Source of the DNA: Lolium rigidum
Lineage: Eukaryota > Streptophyta > Magnoliopsida > Poales > Poaceae
Direction of reading: 5' to 3'
DNA length: 64,000 bases
Assembly (NCBI RefSeq): GCF_022539505.1
Contig: NC_061510.1
Location: 271,135,687 to 271,199,686 of the forward strand
A program made the position numbers and the translations under genes. This document shows, in pieces, positions 19,884 through 30,135 of this stretch (the first letter of the stretch is position 1; each line of letters begins with the position of its first letter). The notes below the pieces were generated by a model. It was not told the origin of the DNA. It did no database searches and saw nothing but the letters and a program-made list of their open reading frames with translations.

Positions 19884-21044
19884 TGTTAGCACCAGAATTT
19901 GACCGGATGAGAGGTGGTCCGCAATTAAGATGGGCCTGAAGAATATACACGGAAGAAATGCATGAATCGGCCTTGTATACAAAGTTTGGGCTAGTTTGCC
20001 CGTGTATCTGTAAATATAGTAGGATACGTGTCGGTTAGATAGAATTTGGCTCGTGCACGGTTGGGATTATTCCCACGTTAGAAAGTCTACGGACTATAAA
20101 TATGTATCTAGGGTTATTGAGAAAAACAACAATCACGTTCATCACAAACCAATCTAGGCGCATCGCCAACCCCTTGTTTCGAGGGTTTCTTCCGGGTAAG
20201 CATCATGCTGCCTAGATCGCATCTTGCGATCTAGGCAGTACACGTTTATTCGCTGTTCATGCGTTGCTCGTGCTCGAAGCCTTGTTGATGGCGAGCAACG
20301 TAGTTATCATAGATGTGTTAGGGTTAGCATTGTTTCATCGTATCACATGCTTTCGCCCATGCAACCCTTAGACGTCTAGCCGCCCTTACACCTATCTTAG
20401 GTGTAAGGGCGGCACCTCGCTTGATCATTATTTAGTAGATCCGATCCGTTATGATTGCTCCTTGTTCTTCAAGGATTAGTTTAATATCTGCATAGTTAGG
20501 CCTTGCAAACGGGTTGAAGGATCCGAGTAGCACGTAGGGTGTAGTTTGCTAGCCCTAGATGAGATGTTCCGGGGATCAACTTCATGTTGGTTTTTAGGCC
20601 TTGTCTAGGGTCGGTTTATTATCACCGTGCGTGGCTGCCAGGCTCAATCACGCGTAGGATGTTCCGATTATGTGGTGAAAACCCTAAATCGTCGTAGGTC
20701 GTTTTAGCTTTATATTGATCAAGCAGGACCACCATGTGATCGTATACCTCATACGAGTCATGGGTGGATCGGCTCCTTGAGCCGATTCACAGGACAACCT
20801 GAGAGCCGATCGAGGCTCGTATTTAATGTTTACGTGTATGCCATGCAGGAAACTAAGCGAAGCAAATCCATCACCTTCCCGACCAGGTATAGGTCAGGTG
20901 GCACGCCCTGCACCAGCATCGGACGTGCGTGCCGAGGCTTTGCGGGCCGTCGCTCGAGGGACCAGGGCCAGCCGCAGTCCTGGGAGCCTCCCGGCTCTAC
21001 TGTGTTGCCCGTCGCTGCTCGCCGTTGGGTTTCTGACCGCAACA
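19884..21044 (+). repeat. 3' LTR of the Gypsy element
   Basis: It runs from TGTTAGCACCAG to GACCGCAACA and is the near-identical partner of 12,160-13,314. TATA box at 20,095; hairpins at 20,208-20,238 and 20,379-20,413. Confidence 0.93.
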
Positions 21045-22502
21045 GTTGGTCAATTTGTTCAATGATGCTATTGCTAGGTGGGCTCTGCTTGAAGTGGCTC
21101 GCACGGGTGCGGCTTATACATGGACTAATAAACAAAGGAACCCAGTGAGGAGTGTGCTCGACCGTGCGTTTGTGTCACCTGAATGGGAGGTCCGTTTCCC
21201 TCTATCTCGCATGATAGCGGAAACACAAATTGGATCTGATCACACTCCTTTGATCTTGGACACGGGAGAGAACGCGCATCGTAGGACTACTAGATTCAGC
21301 TTTGAGAATAGTTGGTTTGCAGTGCGAGGCTTCGAGGAGCAAGTTAAAGCATGGTGGGCTGAACTGCTATGGACCAACCCTAGGCCAAGGGATCCCATTG
21401 ATGATTGGCATGGACACTCCAGTGGGCTGAGGCAAGTGCGCAAAGGTTGGAGTGCTAACTTGGGCAAGGAGGTAAGGATGGTAAAGGCTGACATTCTGTC
21501 CCAAATTCAAGAGTTAGACAAGGCTGCGGATAATCCGGGTCTGGATGAGGATGGCTGGTCGCTGCGTTATCACTTGGAGGAGCAATTGATCCAGATTTAC
21601 AATGAGGAGGAGTATTGGAGGCAGAGAGGAAGACTGAAGTGGATTCTCCAGGGAGATGCTAACACTAAGTACTTCCATGTCGTAGCAAACTGATGAATGT
21701 AGCAATGATGTCCAAATGGATTTGGACAGTAAGTTGCTATGGCTTCAATTACTCAAAGGCAAGTACCCAGTGGAGCAGTTCTTCACGACCACGGCGGCGG
21801 GGGGCTCTCCCTTCTGGCACAACTTGCATAAACTTAAATCTTCGTTCAAGAGGGGAACTAGATTTTTTCCTGGTAACAACTCCAACGTCCTCTTTTGGAC
21901 GGACCACTGGACCGGCGATGATGCCCTCAGTGTGAGGTACCCTAGGTTGTTCCAAATATGCTCAGACCCGGAAATCACGATTGAACGAGCATATGAAGGG
22001 GATGGGTGGTGCATCTTCTTGCGGAGAACCTTTGGGCACGATGAATCCAGCCAGTGGTGGCTTTTAGTCCAGGAGCTTGAAGAGGTGGTGCCGGCAGATG
22101 GTAGTGACAAGGTGGTGTGGAAGTTGGAGCACTTGGGTCGTTTCTCGGTGAACTCCATGTATAAACTTCTTTACCAGGGCCCTTTGATCCCTCTTGCAGA
22201 CTCAATCTGGATGACAAAGGTGCCTCTAAAGATAAAAATCTTCATCTGGCAGCTGACAAGAGGCAGGTTGCCCTCCAATGACCACATTCTCAAACGTAGG
22301 GGCCCCTCAGACAGTATGTGTGCCCTGTGCGATCTACCGGAGAACGTAGACCATATCTTCTTCCAGTGTGTGCTGGCGCAATTTGGTTGGAGTGGGAAGA
22401 GGTCCATGCTCGGAGTAACATGGAACCCTATATCTAGGACTGGATTGGAACACTGTTTAGAGGGAAAAACTCAAAGTATATTCTCCGAGTTCTTTTTGCC
22501 GC
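21045..22502 (+). mobile_element. L1-type LINE, right part; reverse transcriptase core deleted
   Basis: Continuing the 12,159 reading, 21,046-21,693 gives the end of the endonuclease domain (YTWTNKQRNPVRSVLDRAFV, QIGSDHTPLIL) and the linker up to GDANTKYFHVVAN. The next recognisable piece, NVAMMSKWIW (about 21,692 on), belongs far downstream in plant LINEs, followed by FFPGNNSNVLFWTDHW and the zinc-binding RT-associated domain CALCDLPENVDHIFFQC (about 22,319-22,369). The whole RT core between them is absent. The CACTA element starts at 22,503 and cuts the LINE before its 3' end. Confidence 0.88.
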
Positions 22503-23058
22503 CACTACTAGGAAAATGCCTATAGATGGAGAAGAGACTGTCGGCGCACCACAATTCTCGTGCGCCGGTGGCAAGAGGTGCCGACGCACTAGGATGTCGC
22601 CGCGCCGGCGATGATGCCCTACTGCCAGCGCACCTGCCAGGAAACTGCGCCGGCGCTAACATGAGGCCGTGGCTCCCCACATCCGGGCCAGGCCCAGAAT
22701 GTACTAGCGGCGCACCGGCCCAGGGGCGCGCCGGTGTTAATTCGCTATTGCCGACGCGTCCCTGGCCTGGTGCGCTGGCAGTACTTTCTGGGCCTGACCC
22801 GCACCAAATACAGCGGGGTCGGCTTAATACTGCCGGCGCACCCACGTTCTGGTGCGCCGAAAGTAACATGGGCACTTTTTTCTGCCAACAATCACTCCCC
22901 CCACTACCACTACTACACTCCTCCCACACAACCCGAGCCTTCTCCCAACCCAGCTAGATTTTGCCCCTTTCTACCGCAAATTTGGCCAATTTGACCAAAG
23001 AAAATAATATTTTTTGAGCAAATCTTCCCTTCCAACATGCATCTCCTACATCCCTATA

Positions 23059-23116
23059 TAGATCTAGATCTATCTATCCCGCATTAACCGATCTAGATCT
23101 AGATCTAGATCTAGAA
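23059..23116 (+). repeat. AGATCT/TAGATC microsatellite
   Basis: Two runs of alternating GATCTA separated by TATCCCGCATTAACC. Low-complexity sequence in the CACTA leader. Confidence 0.85.
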
Positions 23117-23390
23117 ATTCGGAATCCATACGTCGTGGTCGCGGCGTGATGTCTCGATCTCGTCGACTAACATATCAACCAAATAGGTTATTAATGAACA
23201 AATTGAGGAATGAAATCATTGTATATTGGAAATTTGAAGCAAAGCTCGTGTGTGGCATATATGTTGTGTTTGTGCTTATGTGTTGGCATTGAAAATGAGT
23301 TGCCAATGTTGGGCCGAAATGTTGATTCATTAAGTTTCCATTTTGGCACATTTCTGGCACTCCTATGTCCTACCGTGTAGGAAGGTCATG

Positions 23391-24628
23391 CCGAAATTTT
23401 CCGTGAAAACTACCGACGGATGCATGGTTCTAATCAATTATATATCTTGTCGTGCAGGCGATAATGGTAAGATGAGGGAAAGCGTCGTGATGAGATATCT
23501 GAAACACGCGATGGCCGACATGTATGAAAATAACCTCACGGAGGTATTGTGTCCGTGTCGAAAATGCAAACTAGGGAAATGGTTTGACCCCTATTCAGGT
23601 AAATTGTAGGGGCACCTTCTCACTAATGATTTCATGCATGGACACACTCAATGGATGAGTGATGATAGCGCGGAGGTTAATGGGGCAACGGCGGCAGGTG
23701 GTAATGGCCAGCAAGAAGGAGGGCATCATGATATTGATGATGATGAAGAGTTTGTCGCACATGACGATGCAGATCAGTATCATGAAAAACAAAATGTTGA
23801 AGACGCGGATAATAACCTTGACGATGACGAAGAGGTGCCGCTAGCTTCAGTCCTGCGTGACCCTCATCTTCAAGATCTGCTTCTCGAAAAGACGAAAGGC
23901 GCCAAGCGGAAATCAAAGCTTGAGCAACTTGAGACAGACTCGAATACTCCATTGTACGACTCAGGTCACGGGTTGGAGGAGTCCCGCTTGAGAGTAACGC
24001 TCAATGTGCTACAGATGAAGGCGATACACTGATGGACGGACACAAGCGTCGATGACATTCTGGAATACTTGAAAGATCTCCTTCCTGTCGGGAACACGTG
24101 TCCTGGTAGTCTAGCCGAGGCCAAGAGAACCACGTGCCCTCTCGACTTACCCCACGAAAAATATCACGCATGCATCAACGACTGTATCATTTATCGCAAG
24201 GAGCACGTGGACAAGACCAAATGTCCGTTGTGTGACGCTGAAAGGTACAAGAAAGGGAAGAAGAGAGCTCCTCGGAAATTTTTGTGGTACTTCCCGCTCG
24301 CCCCCCGGCTGCAACGGTTCTACGCGGACCGCAAGGAAGCAAAGCTCATGCGCTGGCACGCTGAAAGAAAGGAGGCAGTGCTGAATGATGTAGAGCGGAT
24401 TGAACACCCAGTGCTGACACACCCTTTGGATGCAAGCCAGTGGAAAGCATTAGACACTGAAATCGGAAGTTTCGGGGCAGATCCTAGAAACATCAGGTTG
24501 GGTGCGAGCACGGACGGATTCAATCCGTTCGGAAACCAGAGCAGCACACATAGCACATGGCCCGTGTTTGTATGGATCTACAACCTCCCGCCCTGGCTGT
24601 GCATGAAGAGGAAGTAAATACAGATGAG
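23391..24628 (+). pseudogene. CACTA TNP2-type transposase, N-terminal half
   Basis: The N-terminal transposase-associated domain reads LCPCRKCKLGKWFDPYSG and then, after an in-frame TAG at 23,607, GHLLTNDFMHGHTQWMSDD. A long acidic linker follows (DIDDDEEFVAHDDADQYHE). After a second stop (TGA, 24,030), the TNP2 domain begins: LPHEKYHACINDCIIYRKEH, KCPLCDAERYKKG (Cys pair) and THSTWPVFVWIYNLPPWLCM. A third stop (TAA, 24,615) lies just before the retrotransposon insertion. With three premature stops this copy cannot make transposase. The missing continuation (SMLIQGPTQLGNDINMYL) is at 35,531-35,478 on -. Confidence 0.9.
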
Positions 24629-25514
24629 TGATGCGTGTAGTTGACATGTCCGTTGAGAACCCCAAGAGGAAGGTGTGATGCGCACAGCAGCAAGTTTCCC
24701 TCAGTAAGAAACCAAGGTTTATCGAACCAGTAGGAGTAAAGAAGCACGTTGAAGGTTGTTGGTGGCGGAGTGTAGTGCGGCGCAACACCGTGGATTCCGG
24801 CGCCAACGTGGAACCCGCACAACACAATCAAAGTACTTTGCCCCAACGTAACGGTGAGGTTATCAATCTCACCGGCTTGCCGTAAACAAAGGATTAAACG
24901 TATTGTGTGGATGATGATGATTGTTTGCGAAGAACAAGAAAGAACAATTGCGATAGATTGTATTTCAGATGTAAAGAATAGGACCGGGGTCCACGAGCTC
25001 ACTAGTGGTGTCTCTCCCATAAGATAAACAGGATGTTGGGTGAACAAATTACAGTTGGGCAATTGACAAATAAAGAAGGCATAACAATGCACATACATAT
25101 ATCATGATGAGTACTATGAGATTCAATCACGGCATTACGACAAAGTACATAGACCGCTATCTAGCATGCATCTATGCCTAAAAAGTCCACCTTCAGGTTA
25201 TCATCCGAACCCCCTCCAGTATTAAGTTGCAAACAACAGACAATTGCATTAAGTATGGTGCGTAATGTAATCAACACAAATATCCTTAAACAAAGCATCG
25301 ATGTTTTATCCCTAGTGGCAACAAGACATCCACAACCTTAGAACTTTCGTCACTCGTCCCGCATTTAATGGAGGCATGAACCCACTATCGAGCATAAATA
25401 CCCCCTCTTGGAGTCACAAGTATCAACTTGGCCAGAGCCTCTACTAGCAACAGACAGCATGCAAGAACATAAATAACATATATGATAGATTGATAATCAA
25501 CTTGACATAGTATT
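24629..25514 (-). repeat. 3' portion of the 3' LTR of element B, reverse orientation
   Basis: This is the reverse complement of an Athila-type LTR, from its end (complement of ACGCATCA) back to the ATACTATGTCAAG point, 886 bp. The other 718 bp of the same LTR lie at 46,608-47,325 on +. Together they make 1,599 bp without the shared 5 bp, against 1,596 bp for B's 5' LTR. It adjoins the CACTA fragment at target duplication ATGAG. Confidence 0.85.
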
Positions 25515-25548
25515 TGTTGGGGGGATGACCCCCGGTATGCCAAAGGCA
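25515..25548 (+). mobile_element. left end of an unresolved nested LTR element
   Basis: TGTTGGGGGGATGACCCCCG and 14 further bases do not belong to B's LTR. They start TG directly after GTATT, the same five bases found at the matching break at 47,321-47,325 (complement AATAC). The sequence opens with a small GGGGG...CCCCC hairpin. The rest of the element is lost in the gap. Confidence 0.6.
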
Positions 25549-25648
25549 NNNNNNNNNNNNNNNNNNNNNNNNNNNNNNNNNNNNNNNNNNNNNNNNNNNN
25601 NNNNNNNNNNNNNNNNNNNNNNNNNNNNNNNNNNNNNNNNNNNNNNNN
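25549..25648. other. assembly gap, 100 N
   Basis: Exactly 100 N, a scaffold placeholder rather than a measured length. Confidence 1.
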
Positions 25649-26223
25649 TGGGGTAAGTGAAGCCAAGTAGGATGCACAATAGATTGATATTTGTGTCATC
25701 ACACTAGGTTCACTCACCCCACCCCAGAGTGTAGTGACCGAACATTCTAATCATCGGCCAATGTAATTAAGAAGTGCCAACTCAAATAAAAGACAAGTAG
25801 TACGAAGTAAATAGCATGCCTCATACTTTGTTGGTCAAAACAAATATTAACATCCAGGGATGGAGTCAGTGAGGCTAGGTAGGATGCACAATAGATTGAT
25901 ATTTGTGGCCATCACACCAAGGCTTGCTGGCTCCACCCCCGAGTGTACGAGTGACCGAACATTCTAATCATCGGCGAACTCTAATTACGAGCCAAGTAAG
26001 GGTCGAGTAAATGCAAATGATTAAGGTAAACACGCCATAATCTAGAATTATATAGCAAAGTAAATGAAATTATAGACGCAGGTTCACATGCACATCCATA
26101 CAAACTAAATAAAAGCGACTAGTCGATCGGGTTGGAATATATAACAATTACTGTACGGAAGTTCATGGACATATCGTTCAAGCTTAAGAAAAAGAGTTCC
26201 CGTCGTAGGATCAGGTTGCAGTC
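25649..26223 (-). mobile_element. 3' non-coding part of the CACTA element with subterminal repeats
   Basis: The block at about 25,666-25,757 recurs at about 25,881-25,976. Both contain GTAGGATGCACAATAGATTG and end ACCGAACATTCTAATCATCG. Direct repeats near the ends are normal for CACTA elements. The expected terminal CACTA sequence is not reached before the gap. Confidence 0.6.
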
Positions 26224-27600
26224 TTAGGGGGGGAATGGACGGCAGCCCTTCAGTGTGTTGAATGGCCTGTCATCACGCAACATCTCCAAGCTGAGCTCTA
26301 TCTCGTAATTAGGTGGTAGACCGTAGCCGTAGAAGAAAGTGCCAGAACTATTGTTGACATCGTGCAGGATTGTCGTGCAAATCAACTCCTGGATGCGACC
26401 TAGTTTTTTCTCAGCTCTCTATCGTCGACATTCGCCATGTTTTTAAACCTGTTTCTGAGAGTCTCTAGCAACAACATGTATTCTGCGTACTTTATGTACT
26501 CCTGCATCTGAAGGATGGCGTACCATGCGTCCATCCCATTGTCTTCCGACGACTGCTTGAGGCAGGCAAAGTTGGTTGTGTGGGTTAAGGCCAAGCCTCC
26601 TCGTACTTTCCTCTGTACTTTGAGGGGGCCTGTCTTGGTGGCGAAGCAGGTGAGAGCATCATTGAGAACGGCCTTGATGTGGGTGTAGTCTTTCTTCTTG
26701 TCCCTACCCGAGTCGAGATAGATTGCATGCGAGTGTTGCGGGTGCACGACGATGAGGGTGCATAACTTCTCTCTATGGAAAACACACGGATTAACCTTTG
26801 CAAATGCAAATGGAGATATAGGATAGAATGGTAATGGGGACTAGCGAGTGATTACTTACTCGGGGAAGTAAGGGATGAGAATGCCGCTCTTTTAATGTTC
26901 GCCACCAAGAAATCCTCGACCTGCTTGGTGGCAATCGCCCGATCCCCAGCGTTGCAGATGATGCTCTCCCGCATATAGAAGGATTCCATTATTGCGATGC
27001 CCGACGTCCCCTCCTCAACGATCTGGGAAGACAGGCTAAGAGCAACTAGCCGAACCACAGAAAAGTGGTGCATTTTCATGCGAAAGACGTCGAAGATGTC
27101 ATTGAACCGGATGACGCACAAGTCCGCGGGGCACTTTTCAACAAAGTTCATGCCAGTTGGCACCTTCGCCACATACAAAGGGTAACCAAGAGCTTTTGAA
27201 TTGAGAAGTTGCTTCTCCGCATACAGGACACAATTATGCAAGCTCCTCATATCCGGGGTGAGTATGTCGAGGACATGCCCCGGCAGCATCGGTTCACCCA
27301 AGTGATGCTCATGTCGCAATTGTTTGGCAACTTGTCAAGGTGCTTGTTTTGAGGCAAACCAACAGGGTCCTCGATGTCTAGATAATTCGTGCCGAAAGAG
27401 ATGCACTCTTCGGTGAGCCAGCTCTGGACGATGCTTCCATCCGGATGCGACCTGTTATGAACGTATCCTTTAATGACCCCATTCATTCTTTCAAACGGCA
27501 TCATGTTGTGTAGGAATGTCGACCCTAGATTGGTGATATCATCCATGATATAGACCAACAGATGGACCATCACGTCAAAGAATGCAGGCGGGAAGTACAT
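26224..27600 (-). pseudogene. CACTA coding region, C-terminal part (TNP2 end and Ulp1-like domain)
   Basis: On -, from 27,600: MYFPPAFFDVMVHLLVYIMDD and PFERMNGVIKGYVHNRSHPDG (DUF4218-like C-terminal region of TNP2 transposases); then the region to 26,852 with FNDIFDVFRMKMHHFSVVRL; then, after a probable intron, LIVVHPQHSHAIYLDSGRDK and FACLKQSSEDNGMDAWYAIL, resembling the C48/Ulp1-type protease domain often carried by grass CACTA elements. The reading ends PFPP and TAA at 26,224-26,226. A frame change near 27,250 breaks it. The protein joins 34,412 on - across element A without a lost residue (ILCELEMYFPPAFF). Confidence 0.8.
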
Positions 27601-29203
27601 TGATACGTCTCCAACGTATCTATAATTTCTTATGTTCCATGCTAGTTTTATGACAATACCTACATGTTTTACTCACACTTTGTAATGTTTTTATGCATTT
27701 TCCGGGACTAACCTATTAACAAGATGCCGCAGTGCCAGTTCCTGTTTTCTGCTGTTTTTGATTTCAGAAAAGTTAGTTTACGGATATTCTTGGAATTGTA
27801 CGAAACAAAAGCCCACGGCCCTATTTTCCACGGAATGTTCCAGAAGACCGAAGGAGAGACGAAGAGGAGCCACGAGGCGGCCACACCATAGGGGGGCACG
27901 GCCCCACCCCTGGCCGCGCCGCCATATGGGGTGGGCCCCTCGGGCGTCCCCCGACTCTGCCCCTTCGCCTATATAATCCTCCCGACGCGAAAACCCTAGT
28001 ACCGAGAGCCAGAATACGAGAACAGTTCCAGAGATGCCGCCGCCGTCAACCCTATCTCGGGGGGTTCAGGAGATCGCCTCCGGCACCCAGCAGGAGAGGG
28101 GAATCATCACCAGAGGGATCTACATCACCATGTCCGCCTCCGGACTGATGCGTGAGTAGTTCATCCTTGGACTATGGATCCATAGCAGTAGCTAGATGGT
28201 TGTCTTCTCCTCTTGTGCCATCATGTTTAGATCTTGTGAGCTGCCTATCATGACCAAGATCATCTATTTGTAATGCTACATGTTGTGTTTGTTGGGATCC
28301 GATGAATATGGAATACTATGTCAAGTTGATTATTAATCTATCATATATGTGTTGTTTATGATCTTGCATGCTCTCCGTTGCTAGTAGAGGCTCTGGCCAA
28401 GTTGATACTTGTAACTCCAAGAGGGAGTATTTATGCTAGATAGTGTGTTCATGTCTCCATTGAATCTGGGGGAGTGACAACAACCCCTAAGGTTGTGGAT
28501 GTGCTATTGTCACTATGGATAAAACATCAATGCTTTGTCTAAGGATATTTGTATTGTTTACATTACGCACAGTACTTAATGCAATTGTCTGTTGTTTGCA
28601 ACTTAATACTAGAAGAGGTGCGGATGATAACCCGAAGGTGGACTTTTTAGGCATAGATGCATGCTGGATGGCGGTCTATGTTCTTTGTCGTAATGCCCTA
28701 AGTAAATCTCATAGTAGTCATCATGATATGTATGTGCATTGTTATGCCCTCTCTATTTGTCAATTGCCCAACTGTAATTTGTTCACCCAACATGCTATGT
28801 ATCTTATTGGAGAGACACCACTAGTGAACTGTGGACCCCGGTCCATTCTTTTACATCTGAAATACAACCTACTGCAATCATTGTTCTCTTTTGTTTTCTG
28901 CAAGCAAACATCATTGTCCACACCATACGTTTAATCCTTTGTTTTCAGCAAGCCGGTGAGATTGACAACCTCACTCGTTAAGTTGGGGCAAAGTAGTTTG
29001 ATTGTGTTGTGCAGGTTCCACGTTGGCGCCGGAATCCCCGGTGTTGCGCCGCACTACACTCTTTCACCAACAACCTTCACGTGGCCTTCATCTCCTACCG
29101 GTTCGATAACCTTGGTTTCTTCTCGAGAGGAAAACTCGCTGCCGTACGCATCATACCTTCCTCTTGGGGTTCCCAACGGACGTGTGCTTTACCGTCACAA
29201 GCA
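27601..29203 (+). repeat. 5' LTR of element A
   Basis: It starts TGATACGTCTCCAACG and ends CGTCACAAGCA (TG...CA, 1,603 bp). The U3 part has a GC-rich promoter-like block and a TATATAA box at 27,970; the rest is transcribed leader. Confidence 0.93.
27970..27976 (+). promoter_or_regulatory. TATA box in element A LTR
   Basis: TATATAA follows a GC-rich block and precedes a leader beginning CCTCCCGACGCG. The same box is at 33,175 in the 3' LTR and at 62,400 in element E. In B and D the position reads CTACTTAAAGC instead. Confidence 0.6.
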
Positions 29204-29210
29204 GCTATTT

Positions 29211-29232
29211 TTCCGGCGCCGTTGCCGGGGAG
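29211..29232 (+). promoter_or_regulatory. primer binding site of element A
   Basis: CCGGCGCCGTTGCCGGGGA lies 9 bases after the 5' LTR. It is complementary to the 3' end of tRNA-Asp apart from one mismatch (TGGCGCC expected), the usual primer of Athila elements. Confidence 0.75.
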
Positions 29233-29402
29233 ATCAAGACACGCTGCAAGGGGAGTCTCTCACATCCAATCTCTTTACTTTGTTTATTGTCTTGCTTTAT
29301 TTTATTTTCTGTCTTGTTTGCTTTCTTTATATCAAAAACACAAAAAAAAAGTAGTAACTTTTTTTACTTTATTTAATTCGGTTTTGCTTTATTATTGCTA
29401 AA

Positions 29403-30135
29403 ATGAGTTGTCCAGAAGTTGAAGTTCGTTCGTTTAAGCAACAAGGGGGAGAAAGTTTTAAAGATGCTTGGTATAAAATTAGTGATGCTCATGATAGGTG
29501 CACTAAGAAATACTCCACTATTATCCTCCTTAGGAACTTTTATGTTGGTATTTCTAGCTGGAATAGGTATGTTCTTGATACTCTTACAGGGGGTAATTTC
29601 CTAGGTACTCCTGCTTTAATTAGAAGCTAGCTGCATCATTGAGAGTCTAGTTGGAATACCACCTGTTAATGAAGCTAAAATTGAAATCTCTCTTGAGGAT
29701 GTCATGAAAAAGTTGGAGGCCATAGAGAAAAATCTTCCAAGTATTGAGACTAAATTGGGAATATTATTTGATAATACTGATAAACTTGATAAATCCCTAG
29801 GAGGAATTAATGAAAGAATTGCTGTCTTAGAAACTTGTGCTATCCATGATAATCAAACCCATAGGATTGGTGAACTTGAAGAAGCTGTGGGAACCTTGGG
29901 TTCAACCTTTTCTTCTCTTAAGTTTAAGGAGAAAGCTTATGTAGGTAAGGAGCAAAAGTTCATGTATGTCCCTAAGATGCCAAAACCAAAGAATCATTAT
30001 GAGCTTAAAATTGATAAAACCCTTAGTACCACTATGGGAAATTTAGATAATGGAGCATCTAAGATACCTTTTGTGACAAGTTGTGTTTTTAAGGAAAATT
30101 ATGATGTTGATGCTTCTTCTCTTGATGTTACTTGA
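29403..30135 (+). pseudogene. element A gag-derived ORF with coiled coil
   Basis: It starts ATG 29,403 and reads SFKQQGGESFKDAWYKISDA, NFYVGISSWNRYVLDTLTGG (end of an Athila-type gag), then a frame break near 29,625, then MKKLEAIEKNLPSIETKLGI with heptads to 29,900 (coiled coil), ending NYDVDASSLDVT and TGA at 30,133. The capsid N-terminal half is missing. The last ten residues are identical to the end of B's protease ORF, so both derive from one 3' coding end. Confidence 0.75.

Larger units (their letters stand above)
12160..21044 (+). mobile_element. non-autonomous Gypsy LTR retrotransposon (Tat-like), complete
   Basis: The 8,885-bp element has LTRs of 1,155 and 1,161 bp and the 5-bp target duplication GTTGG at 12,155-12,159 and 21,045-21,049. 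Removing it joins the LINE reading across the site without a frame change. Order: 5' LTR, primer site, gag and protease (frameshifted), about 3.2 kb without sense coding, 3' LTR. No RT, RNase H or integrase is found in any frame. Antisense ORFs fill the 3' half. My hand comparison of the LTRs found about 20 substitutions and a few indels, so the insertion is young on an evolutionary scale. Confidence 0.93.
22503..24628 (+). mobile_element. CACTA transposon, 5' part on +
   Basis: The terminal sequence CACTACTAGGAAAATGCCTA is a CACTA inverted-repeat end. GC-rich subterminal repeats with GGCGCACC/GCGCCGG cores follow to about 22,860. An AGATCT microsatellite (23,059-23,116) lies in the leader. 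Transposase coding starts near 23,390. The piece ends at ATGAG (24,624-24,628), where an Athila-type LTR begins. The rest of the same gene is found on the opposite strand at 35,531 and leftward. Confidence 0.9.
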
